A stretch of DNA of 47,224 bases from Chitinophagales bacterium (GTDB taxonomy: Bacteria > Bacteroidota > Bacteroidia > Chitinophagales > Chitinophagaceae): NCBI GenBank assembly GCA_015654695.1, contig JAATGJ010000074.1, forward strand, positions 1 to 47,224. The letters run 5' to 3'. Positions 1-7,132 of this stretch are shown here, one piece after another. The position numbers were made by a program, and so were the translations under genes. The notes under the pieces were generated by a model. The model saw only the letters and a list, made by a program, of their open reading frames with translations. It made no database searches and was not told where the DNA came from. Each line of letters begins with the position of its first letter. Position 1 is the stretch's first letter.

Positions 1-1436
1 CGGATATAGTCGAGTAAAGATGTTTTACCATGGTCAACGTGACCCATGATGGTAACGATGGGAGAGCGTGATTTCAATTCATCCTCGCTATCTTCATCGT
101 CATCATCTTCTTCCATCTCCATCTGCTTTTCCATATCAATGAACTCTACATCAAAGCCAAACTCGCTGGCTACCAGCTCTATCACTTCTGCGTCCAGTCG
201 CTGGTTGATAGATACCATGATGCCGAGTCCCATACATTTACTGATAACTTCCGCAAAACTTACATTCATCAGGTTGGCCAGTTCACTCACGCTGATAAAT
301 TCTGTTACATGAAGTTTGTTATCCTCTGTAGCATCCCCGGCAGTTTCTGCGGCGCCATGTCTTTTTTCACGACGGATCTTGGCTTTTAAGCTTTTACCTC
401 TTCCACCCGCACCGGCCAAACGGGCCTGTGTTTCTCTTATCTTTTCCTGTATCTCTTTTTCATCTATCAGCTTGTCTTCGCGACGCCCGGTACCGGTACC
501 CCTGTTGCTTCGCCCGGTTCCTGCACCCGCACCACCCCTGTTTGGCTGATTGCCGCCACGGTTAAAACCACCGCCACCTGTCCCTGTACCTTGTCCCGGG
601 GGTCTTCTGTCCCTGTTTTGATTAGGGTCGGGCCTAACCTCTTTTTTCTCAATAGGAATACGTTTCCTTTTTCGTTTCTCGTCTTTTTTGGGTCTTGTAT
701 CATTATCAACTGGTAATGATATTTTGCCCAGTATCTTCGGTCCTTCTATCTTATCCGCTTTAATATTTTCAATAAGACCAGTGCCTTCGGTTTCAGCTTC
801 TTCTTCAGCTACTGCTTCTGTTGCTGGTTGTTCTTCAATTACCGGCGCCACCGTTTCTTCCTCTTTTTTTGTTTTTTTCCCGCCTTCGGAACGGGCAGGC
901 TTTTTTGTTTCGGCAGGCTTTTCTTCTTTGGCTACTGGCGCTGCTTCTGCCTGGTCAGCCTTTTTCTTTATTACTTTTTTGGGCCGTGTAGATGAATCAA
1001 TGGTGGAAAGGTCAATCTTGTCAAGTACCTTGGGTTTCTCGATCTCAGGAGCTTCTATTTTGACAATAGCCGCTTCTTCTTCTTTCTTTACCGGTTCTTC
1101 TTTTATAACTTTTACGGGTTCCGCTACCGGCTCTTCTTTTTTAGGAGCTGCTTTTTTCTCATCTTTCTTAAAGTTGATCTCCTCATCCTCTTTTTTCTTT
1201 TTGGCTTCTGCCTGCGCTCCTTTGGGAAGGTCAACCTGGTCACTTTTCATCTTAGCGGCCTTATCACCCTGGAATTCCAATTGAAGGGAACGATACATTT
1301 CCTCCGTCAGTTTGGACGTAGCTTTCAGATCATCCTTCGGAAATCCTTTCGCAATCAGGAAATCAATAAGGGTATCCTGACCAACGTTGAATTCCTTGGC
1401 CGCACCTAATAATCTTGGAAGTTTTAATTCTGCCAT
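1..1436 (-). CDS. infB: Translation initiation factor IF-2 (N-terminal part, runs off the window)
   Basis: IF-2 is the GTPase that places initiator tRNA on the 30S subunit and promotes 70S joining. The visible part begins MAELKLPRLLGAAKEFNVG at 1436, the usual IF-2 N-terminal helical domain. A very long low-complexity linker rich in Lys, Glu, Ala, Pro and later Gly/Arg follows. The GTPase domain opens with the G1 motif GHVDHGKTS at about residues 465-473 (window positions 18-44). A Gly/Arg-rich stretch near 480-600 is typical of Bacteroidota IF-2. The rest of the G domain and the C-terminal domains lie outside the window. It is the third gene after rimP and nusA, the classical order. The start is the ATG at 1434-1436; an upstream in-frame alternative is not needed. 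Confidence 0.97.
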   Translation of the reverse strand, partial: MAELKLPRLLGAAKEFNVGQDTLIDFLIAKGFPKDDLKATSKLTEEMYRSLQLEFQGDKAAKMKSDQVDLPKGAQAEAKKKKEDEEINFKKDEKKAAPKKEEPVAEPVKVIKEEPVKKEEEAAIVKIEAPEIEKPKVLDKIDLSTIDSSTRPKKVIKKKADQAEAAPVAKEEKPAETKKPARSEGGKKTKKEEETVAPVIEEQPATEAVAEEEAETEGTGLIENIKADKIEGPKILGKISLPVDNDTRPKKDEKRKRKRIPIEKKEVRPDPNQNRDRRPPGQGTGTGGGGFNRGGNQPNRGGAGAGTGRSNRGTGTGRREDKLIDEKEIQEKIRETQARLAGAGGRGKSLKAKIRREKRHGAAETAGDATEDNKLHVTEFISVSELANLMNVSFAEVISKCMGLGIMVSINQRLDAEVIELVASEFGFDVEFIDMEKQMEMEEDDDDEDSEDELKSRSPIVTIMGHVDHGKTSLLDYI

Positions 1437-1460
1437 TCATTTATTTTATTAGTCAATTGT

Positions 1461-1519
1461 GAGTAGTGAATGGTGAGTTGGGAGTTTGTTTACTCACCTT
1501 TCACCATTGACCCTTCACT
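1461..1519. repeat. Imperfect inverted repeat in the nusA-infB spacer
   Basis: The 86-base spacer holds repeats built from GTGAATGGTGAG-like words. AATGGTGA (1469-1476) pairs perfectly with TCACCATT (1501-1508), and GGTGAGT/ACTCACC offers an alternative stem. There is no T-run, so this is not an obvious terminator. It looks like an intergenic repeat family member inside the operon. Confidence 0.55.
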
Positions 1520-1522
1520 TAT

Positions 1523-2770
1523 TTATTCTTTTTGAAATTCTTCCTGCAACACTTTTCTTACATCAGCAATTGTTTCTTTTTCCAGGTCAGTTCTGCGTTC
1601 AAGCTCTTCTGCGCTCAATGCCAGTACACTTCTTCCTGTATCACAACCCACACGCTTCAATTCATCAATAACCCACGCTTCTATTTCATCGCTGAATTCT
1701 TCCAGGTCAACATCAAACTCGGCTACCTCATCCTCTGCATCACGGTAAACATCTAATTCATATCCTGTCAATTCACAGGCCAGTTTAATATTTACACCCC
1801 GGCGGCCAATGGCTAATGAAACCTGGTCAGGCTTCAGGTACACACTTGCATGCTTGCCTTCATTGTCCAGTTCCATGCTGGTGATCTTTGCAGGCGTTAA
1901 TGAGCGCTGAATTAATAATTGTGTATTGCTGGTCCAGTTGATGACATCAATATTTTCATTCTTCAGCTCCCGTACGATACCATGAATACGGCTGCCTTTC
2001 ATACCTACGCAGGCGCCAACAGGATCAATACGGTCATCATACGATTCTACGGCAACTTTAGCCCTTTCTCCCGGATCGCGGACTATCTTTTTAATTACAA
2101 TTAATCCGTCAAATATTTCCGGTACTTCTATCTCCAGCAACTTTGCCAGGAATTCGGGAGCGGTGCGGGAAAGGATGATAACCGGGCTGTTATTTTTCAT
2201 ATCCACTTTCTTTACAATGGCGCGGATATTTTCACCTTTTTTAAAATAATCCTGTGGTATCTGTTCGCTCTTGGGTAATATCAATTCATTGCCTTCCTCA
2301 TCCAGCAACAAGATTTCTTTTTTCCAAACCTGGTACACCTCTGCGCTGATGATCTCATTGATCCTGTCGCCATATTTTTTTGCCAATACATTTTTCTTCA
2401 GATCGCTGATGCGGCTTGCCAGCGTTTGTTTAGCGGCAAGGATAGCGCGACGGCCAAAATCATACAAATCTATTTCCTGGTATAATTCTTCTCCCACTTC
2501 AAAGTCAGGTTCAATTTTAGTGGCATCGGAATAGCCTATCTGCGCCAAGGGATCCTCTACCTGTCCATCTTCTACGATCATGCGGCGACGGATAATTTCC
2601 AAATCCCCTTTTTCTGCATTTACAATGACATCAAAATTTTCATCACTGCCATATTTTTTGCGCAGTAATGTTTTGAACACATCTTCTACCACTTTCATCA
2701 TAGTAGGGCGGTCAATGTTTTCCGCGTCTTTAAATTCCTGGAATGCCTCAATAAGATTAATACTTGCCAT
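1523..2770 (-). CDS. nusA: Transcription termination/antitermination factor NusA
   Basis: NusA binds RNA polymerase and nascent RNA and controls pausing, termination and antitermination. The 415-residue product has the NusA N-terminal domain (MASINLIEAFQEFK...), an S1 domain around residues 130-200, and KH domains containing the conserved VGACVGMKGSRI and VSLAIGRRGVNIKLA segments. A short acidic C-terminal tail with a helix-hairpin-like segment (LERRTDLEKETIADV) follows. It lacks the long C-terminal repeats of E. coli NusA, as usual in this phylum. The reading frame stays open 20 codons upstream, but those codons lie in a repeat, so ATG 2768-2770 is the start. The gene sits between rimP and infB in one operon. 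Confidence 0.97.
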   Translation of the reverse strand: MASINLIEAFQEFKDAENIDRPTMMKVVEDVFKTLLRKKYGSDENFDVIVNAEKGDLEIIRRRMIVEDGQVEDPLAQIGYSDATKIEPDFEVGEELYQEIDLYDFGRRAILAAKQTLASRISDLKKNVLAKKYGDRINEIISAEVYQVWKKEILLLDEEGNELILPKSEQIPQDYFKKGENIRAIVKKVDMKNNSPVIILSRTAPEFLAKLLEIEVPEIFDGLIVIKKIVRDPGERAKVAVESYDDRIDPVGACVGMKGSRIHGIVRELKNENIDVINWTSNTQLLIQRSLTPAKITSMELDNEGKHASVYLKPDQVSLAIGRRGVNIKLACELTGYELDVYRDAEDEVAEFDVDLEEFSDEIEAWVIDELKRVGCDTGRSVLALSAEELERRTDLEKETIADVRKVLQEEFQKE

Positions 2771-2784
2771 AACACTCTTGTTTA

Positions 2785-2852
2785 GCGGGCTGCGAGCTAT
2801 TGGCTGCGAGCTGCGAGACCAGCTCGTCACTCATAGCTCATGGCTCAAAGCT
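2785..2852. repeat. Short direct repeats in the rimP-nusA spacer
   Basis: GGCTGCGAGCT occurs at 2788-2798 and again at 2802-2812, followed by GCTGCGAG (2810-2817) and by AGCTCATGGCTCAAAGCT-type words. This low-complexity AGCTC/GAGCT spacer looks like a dispersed intergenic repeat rather than a gene or a terminator. Confidence 0.6.
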
Positions 2853-2853
2853 G

Positions 2854-3324
2854 TTAAAATTTAATTTGAATGATTGTTGTTTTTATGTTATCAAATGAAA
2901 TGATATGCTTTATCACTTCTTTCTTTTTGTTCTTTCCTTTTTCTTCTTCTACTACGATCTCAGACTCTGTCGCACTTACCAGCTTTCCTTCGATTTTGAT
3001 GCCATCATTTTGTACTACTTCTGCATAGCGGCCAATATTTTTCAGGTATTGGCGATGTAGTTTCAGTGGCTCATCCAGCCCCGGTGACGATATCTCCAGC
3101 GAAAAATCCCCACCCGGGAAAAAACTGGTTTCTTCAAGATCCCTGTACAACTTCCTGTTATATTGTACCAGTTTATCAATACTCACACCACTGTCCGCAT
3201 CCACGAAAACCTTTACATTATTGGTAGGCTTGATCCTGATCTCTACCAGGAAAACCCCCGGCTCACCATTTATCAGCGCCTCCATCTTTTTCTCCAATGC
3301 CTGTATCTGATCTTCAATGTTCAT
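2854..3324 (-). CDS. rimP: Ribosome maturation factor RimP
   Basis: RimP is needed for late assembly of the 30S subunit. The 156-residue protein has the RimP N-terminal alpha/beta domain with the family motif around FSLEISSPGLDEPLK (residues about 97-111) and a C-terminal SH3-like barrel (GRYAEVV...IEGKLVSATESEIVVEEE). The C-terminus contains a Lys-rich insertion (EKGKNKKKEVIKH). It is the first gene of the rimP-nusA-infB operon; nusA starts 83 bases downstream of its stop. Confidence 0.93.
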   Translation of the reverse strand: MNIEDQIQALEKKMEALINGEPGVFLVEIRIKPTNNVKVFVDADSGVSIDKLVQYNRKLYRDLEETSFFPGGDFSLEISSPGLDEPLKLHRQYLKNIGRYAEVVQNDGIKIEGKLVSATESEIVVEEEKGKNKKKEVIKHIISFDNIKTTIIQIKF

Positions 3325-3379
3325 ACTAGATAAAAGAAGAAGGGAACGACTTCGTTCCCTTCTGTTACCTTTTCCGGCA

Positions 3380-3412
3380 CAAATGTAGGGTAAAAGAGGT
3401 ATTCATTCCAAA
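3380..3412 (-). promoter_or_regulatory. Probable promoter of rimP-nusA-infB
   Basis: On the minus strand a -7 box TACATTTG (3387-3380) fits the Bacteroidota TAnnTTTG consensus exactly. A TTTG (3412-3409) lies 21 bases upstream as the -33 box, slightly longer than the usual 19. Transcription would begin near 3374, about 50 bases before the rimP start. Confidence 0.6.
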
Positions 3413-3491
3413 AACTAAATTACCGGGGCGCCTGTTATTGCTTTAACTAAGCTTTTTATCACTCTAACCCTTCTAAATAAAATCAGGATTG

Positions 3492-3499
3492 TAGTTTTG
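3492..3499 (+). promoter_or_regulatory. -7 box of the DUF4834 gene
   Basis: TAGTTTTG fits TAnnTTTG and ends 9 bases before the ATG at 3509. The transcript would start only a few bases before the start codon. No clear -33 TTTG is seen at the normal distance. Confidence 0.45.
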
Positions 3500-3508
3500 T
3501 GGTCAATT

Positions 3509-3745
3509 ATGATACGGTATCTGTTATATGCGTTGCTTGCCTGGTTTTTGTATAAGCTGATCTTTGGCTTTATTATGCCTGTTTACAAAACTACCCGGCA
3601 AATGAAAAAGAAATTCAGGGAAATGCACGAACAGGCTCAGCAAGAGCAGATGAAACAACAGGGGTTTCACCCGCAGACCGGCGGGCCTCAGCCATCTTCC
3701 AAATCTCCGTCGGGAGATTATATTGACTTTGAGGAGGTCAAATAA
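3509..3745 (+). CDS. DUF4834-like small membrane protein
   Basis: A 78-residue protein with one N-terminal membrane helix (MIRYLLYALLAWFLYKLIF), then a basic, Gln-rich cytoplasmic tail ending in DYIDFEEVK. This layout matches DUF4834, a small Bacteroidota family of unknown function often found beside rimP/nusA. The start is the ATG at 3509; a TTG four codons upstream overlaps the -7 promoter box and is unlikely. It is transcribed divergently from rimP and ends before a hairpin terminator at 3782. Confidence 0.75.
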   Translation: MIRYLLYALLAWFLYKLIFGFIMPVYKTTRQMKKKFREMHEQAQQEQMKQQGFHPQTGGPQPSSKSPSGDYIDFEEVK

Positions 3746-3781
3746 AACCAGATTTACCTGATTGAATTCAATAAAATAAGA

Positions 3782-3804
3782 AAGCCACAGTTTTTCTGTG
3801 GCTT
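3782..3804. terminator. Hairpin terminator, first copy
   Basis: AAGCCACAG, a TTTTT loop and CTGTGGCTT form a perfect 9-bp stem that works in either direction. It can end the DUF4834 transcript and, on the minus strand, the GIY-YIG/tRNA-like transcript. A near-identical copy lies at 4131-4153. Confidence 0.75.
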
Positions 3805-3808
3805 TAAG

Positions 3809-3877
3809 TGGACCCTGTAGGGCACGATCCTACGACCCTCCCGACTTAGGTCGGGATGCTCTCCCGCTCTGAGCAGT
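3809..3877 (-). pseudogene. Broken tRNA copy fused to the end of the GIY-YIG gene
   Basis: On the minus strand this holds a D-arm-like stretch, an anticodon arm replaced by CCCGACCTAAGTCGGG, and a variable loop, T-arm and 3' acceptor strand identical to the intact tRNA at 4158-4231 (GTAGGATCGTGCCCTAC, then AGGGTCC). The 5' acceptor strand is missing, so it cannot fold into a full tRNA. It encodes the last residues and stop codon of the GIY-YIG protein. Confidence 0.75.
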
Positions 3878-4117
3878 AGCCACCAGTTGTCGGATCTTAA
3901 TTTTATTCTTCCAGGCTTTTAATTGTTTTTCTCTTTTTAGTGCAAGGAATTTTTGGGCAAAGGATTCTGTATAACATATTATCCAGTCTTTAGCTTTTGC
4001 GGTAAAACCTTTATGATTGGCGAGATGCTTTTTTAATCTTTCATCGGGGTTTTCAGATGAGCCAATATAGAAGGTGTCAAACTCAGCCGAATAAAGTATG
4101 TAAACGTAAAAAGGCAT
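3830..4117 (-). CDS. GIY-YIG nuclease family protein embedded in a tRNA locus
   Basis: A 95-residue single-domain GIY-YIG endonuclease of the short UvrC-like/URI type. The start MPFYVYILYSAEFDTFYIG carries the two strands of the motif (YVYIL and FYIG), followed by SSENPDERLKKH and KREKQLKAWK, the usual helical part with the basic patch. The last 17 residues (VATAQSGRASRPKSGGS) are translated from a broken tRNA copy. An upstream in-frame ATG at 4174 would lie within the tRNA 3' end and terminator, so ATG 4117 is preferred. The gene lies between two hairpin terminators that are part of a direct repeat. Its role is unknown; cutting DNA at or near tRNA genes is an inference. Confidence 0.85.
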   Translation of the reverse strand: MPFYVYILYSAEFDTFYIGSSENPDERLKKHLANHKGFTAKAKDWIICYTESFAQKFLALKREKQLKAWKNKIKIRQLVATAQSGRASRPKSGGS

Positions 4118-4130
4118 TATTAAAATAGAA

Positions 4131-4153
4131 AAGCCACAGTTTTTCTGTGGCTT
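4131..4153. terminator. Hairpin terminator, second copy
   Basis: The same 9-bp stem and TTTTT loop as at 3782-3804, placed just after the 3' end of the intact tRNA on the minus strand. It is part of a direct repeat of about 60 bases spaced 349 bases apart. Confidence 0.75.
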
Positions 4154-4157
4154 AAAG

Positions 4158-4231
4158 TGGACCCTGTAGGGCACGATCCTACGACCCCCTGATTATGAGT
4201 CAGGTGCTCTAACCAGCTGAGCTAAGGGTCC
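4158..4231 (-). tRNA. tRNA with CAU anticodon (elongator Met, or Ile2)
   Basis: A 74-nt tRNA without encoded CCA. The acceptor stem is GGACCCT/AGGGTCC with discriminator A. The D-arm contains AGCTCAGCTGGTTAGAGC, the anticodon arm is CCTGA-CTCATAA-TCAGG, and the T-arm is GTAGG-ATCGTGC-CCTAC. The CAU anticodon could read Met, or Ile AUA if the C is modified to lysidine; the sequence alone does not settle this. The T-loop starts with A instead of T, which is slightly unusual. It lies downstream of two broken copies in the same orientation. Confidence 0.9.
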
Positions 4232-4295
4232 ATGCCGCAATTCTGCGACCCTCCCGACATAATCGGGATGCTCTAACCAGCTGAGCTAAGGGTCC
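4232..4295 (-). pseudogene. Broken tRNA copy (5' half)
   Basis: Reading the minus strand from 4295, the acceptor 5' strand GGACCCTTAGC and the D-arm are identical to the intact tRNA. The anticodon arm is CCCGATTATGTCGGG instead of the CAU arm. After the variable loop (GAGGGTCG) the T-arm and 3' acceptor strand are missing. The next base downstream begins the intact tRNA. Confidence 0.75.
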
Positions 4296-4350
4296 TGAAC
4301 TGCAAAGCAGTAAAAATTTATATAATAAAGAACTATTCCGGTTATTATTA

Positions 4351-4400
4351 CGACCCTCCCGATATAATTGGGATGCTCAAACCAGCTGAGCTAAGGGTCC
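4351..4400 (-). pseudogene. Broken tRNA copy (5' half), most upstream
   Basis: On the minus strand from 4400 it has GGACCCTTAGC and a D-arm with one change, then an anticodon arm CCCAATTATATCGGG, then GAGGGTCG, and stops there. It lies directly after the shared promoter, so the array would be transcribed as broken copy, broken copy, intact tRNA. Confidence 0.7.
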
Positions 4401-4420
4401 TGAACTCTTTCAAGCGACTG

Positions 4421-4428
4421 CAAAAGTA
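4421..4428 (-). promoter_or_regulatory. -7 box for the tRNA array
   Basis: On the minus strand TACTTTTG fits TAnnTTTG and lies 20 bases upstream of the first tRNA-like copy. No TTTG -33 box is evident. Confidence 0.5.
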
Positions 4429-4479
4429 ATAAATAAAATTATTGCTCACGTCTTAACCTATCTTTAACCGAAAGAAAAA

Positions 4480-4487
4480 TATATTTG
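4480..4487 (+). promoter_or_regulatory. -7 box of the outer-membrane barrel gene
   Basis: TATATTTG fits TAnnTTTG exactly and lies 17 bases before the ATG at 4505, diverging from the tRNA promoter. A -33 TTTG is not clear. Confidence 0.5.
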
Positions 4488-4504
4488 CGATCTTAACCCG
4501 AATT

Positions 4505-5236
4505 ATGAAGAAAATTTTTCTGCTCTTTTTAAGCACATTGCTCATTACTTCTATTTTTGCCCAGGACAGTTTAATAGTCCCCCCTATCATAAAGAAACCC
4601 ATTGATTTATCAGGCCGTGCCAATGATCATTTTCTGTTACAATTAGGTTATACAGGCTGGGCCGGGAGGCCGGATACGATCAGTCCAAGTGGGTTTTCCA
4701 AAAGCATTAATGTCTATTTCATGCTTGATTTCCCGTTCAAAACCAATCCTAAGCTGAGTATGGCCTTTGGTCCGGGGATCTCAACAGATAATATTATTTT
4801 CAAAAAGACTTTTGTAGGTATAAAAGAGAATAGTACCGTATTCCAGATCAGGGACCAGGCAGACACTAATCATTTTAAAAAAACAAAACTGACAAGTGTT
4901 TATGCAGAGGCACCCATTGAATTCCGGTATACGAAAGACCCGTTGAACAGCGGCAAAAGCTTTAAGTTCGCTATTGGAGTAAAAGTGGGTTTCATGCTGA
5001 AAGCATATACTAAAAACAAGGACCTGGAAAGTAAAAGCGAAACCACAATCAATTCTTATACCATGAAAGAATCGAGCAAACGCTATTTTAATACAACCAG
5101 GCTATCAGCTCACGCAAGAATAGGCGTAGGGCATTTTAGCCTGTACGGAAGCTACCAGATCACCACCTTATTTAAAGATGGAGCCGCGGCAGATATAAGG
5201 CCCTATTCGTTCGGCATCACCTTAAGCGGATTGTAA
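4505..5236 (+). CDS. Outer-membrane beta-barrel family protein (PorT-like)
   Basis: A 243-residue protein with a signal peptide (MKKIFLLFLSTLLITSIFAQ, cleavage after FAQ). The rest has alternating amphipathic strands (FLLQLGYTGWAG, KLSMAFGPGIST, EAPIEFRYT, FKFAIGVKVGFMLKAY, RIGVGHFSLYGSYQ) and an aromatic/hydrophobic C-terminus (YSFGITLSGL), as in outer-membrane barrels of the PorT-like/OMP_b-brl_2 type. No specific function can be assigned. It is a single gene with its own -7 box and a downstream terminator at 5257. Confidence 0.75.
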   Translation: MKKIFLLFLSTLLITSIFAQDSLIVPPIIKKPIDLSGRANDHFLLQLGYTGWAGRPDTISPSGFSKSINVYFMLDFPFKTNPKLSMAFGPGISTDNIIFKKTFVGIKENSTVFQIRDQADTNHFKKTKLTSVYAEAPIEFRYTKDPLNSGKSFKFAIGVKVGFMLKAYTKNKDLESKSETTINSYTMKESSKRYFNTTRLSAHARIGVGHFSLYGSYQITTLFKDGAAADIRPYSFGITLSGL

Positions 5237-5256
5237 TCGCTTATTAAAATAACAGG

Positions 5257-5293
5257 AAGGATTTCACGGGCCAATTCCGCGAAATCCTTTTTT
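5257..5293 (+). terminator. Rho-independent terminator
   Basis: AAGGATTTC (5257-5265) pairs with GAAATCCTT (5281-5289), followed by a run of six T. It follows the barrel gene by 20 bases. Confidence 0.85.
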
Positions 5294-5382
5294 ATTACCT
5301 GCACTTTACCTATTTCTGTAAAATCCATGTCTTTTCTGTGATTACCTTTACCGCCCGTTATTAACAGGCGTGTTGTACTGAT

Positions 5383-6573
5383 ATGATTGATAAGAAAAAT
5401 GTAATTGAAAAAGAAGAGAAAGCGGTGCTGGTCGGCCTGATACATAAAGATCAGACTGAACCACAGGCGCAGGAGTATTTAGACGAGCTGGCCTTTCTTG
5501 CTGAAACAGCAGGAGCTATCACCGTCAAACGGTTTACACAAAAACTGGAACATCCGCATAGCAAGACCTTTGTAGGCAAGGGAAAGCTGGAAGAGATCAA
5601 AAATTATATCCAGGGAAAAGATATTCGTGTAGCGATCTTTGATGATGAACTCAGCGGGGCGCAGATCAATAATATTGAAAAAGTGCTGGATATAAAAACG
5701 ATTGACCGTTCCGACCTCATTCTTGACATTTTTGCAAGAAGAGCAAAAACCGCACAGGCAAAAGCGCAGGTAGAATTAGCCCAGTACCAGTACATCCTTC
5801 CAAGATTGCGGGGTATGTGGAAACACCTTGAGCGCCTGGGTGGTGGTATTGGCACAAGAGGCCCCGGTGAAAGTGAGATCGAAACCGACCGTCGTATTGT
5901 AAGGGATAAGATCACTTTATTAAGAAAACGGTTAGCCGAAATAGACAAGCAGGCCTTTACACAAAGAAAAGACCGGGGTGAATTCATCCGGGTAGCATTG
6001 GTGGGTTATACCAATGTTGGCAAATCCACTATCATGAATTTACTAAGCAAAAGAGATGTGTTTGCCGAGAATAAATTGTTTGCTACGCTTGATACTACAA
6101 CGAGTAAAGTAGTTTTTGAAAACACCCCTTTTTTATTAAGCGATACGGTTGGTTTTATCCGCAAGCTGCCGCATCATCTGGTAGAAAGTTTTAAAAGTAC
6201 CCTGGATGAAGTTCGCGAAGCCGATATATTATTACATGTAGTGGATGTTTCCCATGTTAATTATGAAGAGCAGTTAGGAGTGGTCAATAAAACACTGCAG
6301 GAACTGAAAGCATTTGAAAAACCCATTCTTACTATTTTCAATAAAATGGACCTGTACGAAAAGCAAACTTTTGATGAGTGGCTGGAAGAAAGTACAAAGA
6401 AAGAAATACTGGAAGACCTGCGCGAACGCTGGAATAGCGAAACAAACGGCAATGCCATTTTTGTTTCTGCCACTGAAAGAAGAAATATTGATGTACTCCG
6501 CAATAGTATTTTGGAGAAAGTACGCCAGATGTATAAAGTGCGCTATCCCTATAAAACAGCATTTCTGTATTAG
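5383..6573 (+). CDS. hflX: Ribosome-associated GTPase HflX
   Basis: HflX is a GTPase that binds 50S/70S ribosomes and splits stalled ribosomes under stress. The 396-residue product has the HflX N-terminal domain (AGAITVKRFTQKLEHPHSKTFVGKGKLEE type), the Gly-rich linker GGGIGTRGPGESEIETDRR (about residues 148-166), then the G domain. G-domain motifs are VGYTNVGKST (G1), DTVGF (G3) and NKMD (G4). A C-terminal VSATERRNIDVL follows (G5 region). Length is normal. It appears monocistronic. Confidence 0.96.
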   Translation: MIDKKNVIEKEEKAVLVGLIHKDQTEPQAQEYLDELAFLAETAGAITVKRFTQKLEHPHSKTFVGKGKLEEIKNYIQGKDIRVAIFDDELSGAQINNIEKVLDIKTIDRSDLILDIFARRAKTAQAKAQVELAQYQYILPRLRGMWKHLERLGGGIGTRGPGESEIETDRRIVRDKITLLRKRLAEIDKQAFTQRKDRGEFIRVALVGYTNVGKSTIMNLLSKRDVFAENKLFATLDTTTSKVVFENTPFLLSDTVGFIRKLPHHLVESFKSTLDEVREADILLHVVDVSHVNYEEQLGVVNKTLQELKAFEKPILTIFNKMDLYEKQTFDEWLEESTKKEILEDLRERWNSETNGNAIFVSATERRNIDVLRNSILEKVRQMYKVRYPYKTAFLY

Positions 6574-6668
6574 GTTGACCACGAATTGTAGTTGCTGCAG
6601 ATTAAAATAGTGAATTAATCTTTTAGTTTTTCGTGATACGTCTTTGCAGTAATAATTTTCCCGAAAAC

Positions 6669-7031
6669 ATGGCTGAAAAAAAATATACCTGGCATAAGAT
6701 AGCTGATCATATCAGCGAACTGGGTTTTGCTGATAACAATATTGCTGTAACGGAACTGGCGGGAAAGAAGATATGCATTGGAAAATTTAATGAATCAATT
6801 TTCGCCTTCGCCTATAAATGTCCACATGCAGGCGGGGTTCTTGCTGAAGGCTATATTGATGCACTTGGAAATGTTGTATGTCCACTGCACCGCTATAAAT
6901 ACGATATGAAGAATGGGCGTAATGTGAGCGGCGAAGGATACTTTCTAAAAAATTGGCCGGTTGAAATAAGAGAAGATGGGGTATATGCAGGAATGGAAGC
7001 CGGTAGCGGTATCTGGAATATTTTCCGATAA
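6669..7031 (+). CDS. Rieske (2Fe-2S) domain ferredoxin-like protein
   Basis: A 120-residue soluble Rieske protein. The cluster ligands are visible as CPHAGG (C-x-H) and, about 15 residues later, CPLHRYKY (C-x-x-H). There is no signal peptide or membrane helix, so it resembles ferredoxin components of non-haem oxygenases or NirD-like proteins rather than the bc1 Rieske. ATG 6669 is preferred to the in-frame ATG at 6633 because homologue-like sequence (MAEKKYTWHKIAD) starts there. No oxygenase partner is nearby, so its pathway is unknown. Confidence 0.88.
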   Translation: MAEKKYTWHKIADHISELGFADNNIAVTELAGKKICIGKFNESIFAFAYKCPHAGGVLAEGYIDALGNVVCPLHRYKYDMKNGRNVSGEGYFLKNWPVEIREDGVYAGMEAGSGIWNIFR

Positions 7032-7069
7032 AATAGATTGTGAATACCATGTTGAAAAGCTAAAATCCC

Positions 7070-7077
7070 TATTTTTG
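7070..7077 (+). promoter_or_regulatory. -7 box for the tRNA-Asn locus
   Basis: TATTTTTG fits TAnnTTTG and lies 55 bases before the first tRNA-Asn-like copy. A stem TTCCTGAA (7093-7100)/TTCAGGAA (7113-7120) lies between. The -33 box is not clear. Confidence 0.4.
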
Positions 7078-7132
7078 CTGCCCCAAAAGGGATTCCTGAA
7101 CTCAGTAGTGGATTCAGGAAGTTTAAAAATAT

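Noticed and set aside
688-1284. Long Ser/Phe-rich plus-strand frame
   Set aside because: It is the antisense shadow of the Lys/Glu-rich linker of infB and has no family features.
2771-2830. 20-codon N-terminal extension of NusA
   Set aside because: It is encoded by the repeat-rich spacer; MASINLIEAF is the normal NusA start.
4118-4174. 19-residue N-terminal extension of the GIY-YIG protein
   Set aside because: It would be translated from the 3' end of the intact tRNA and the terminator hairpin; MPFYVYIL is the family start.
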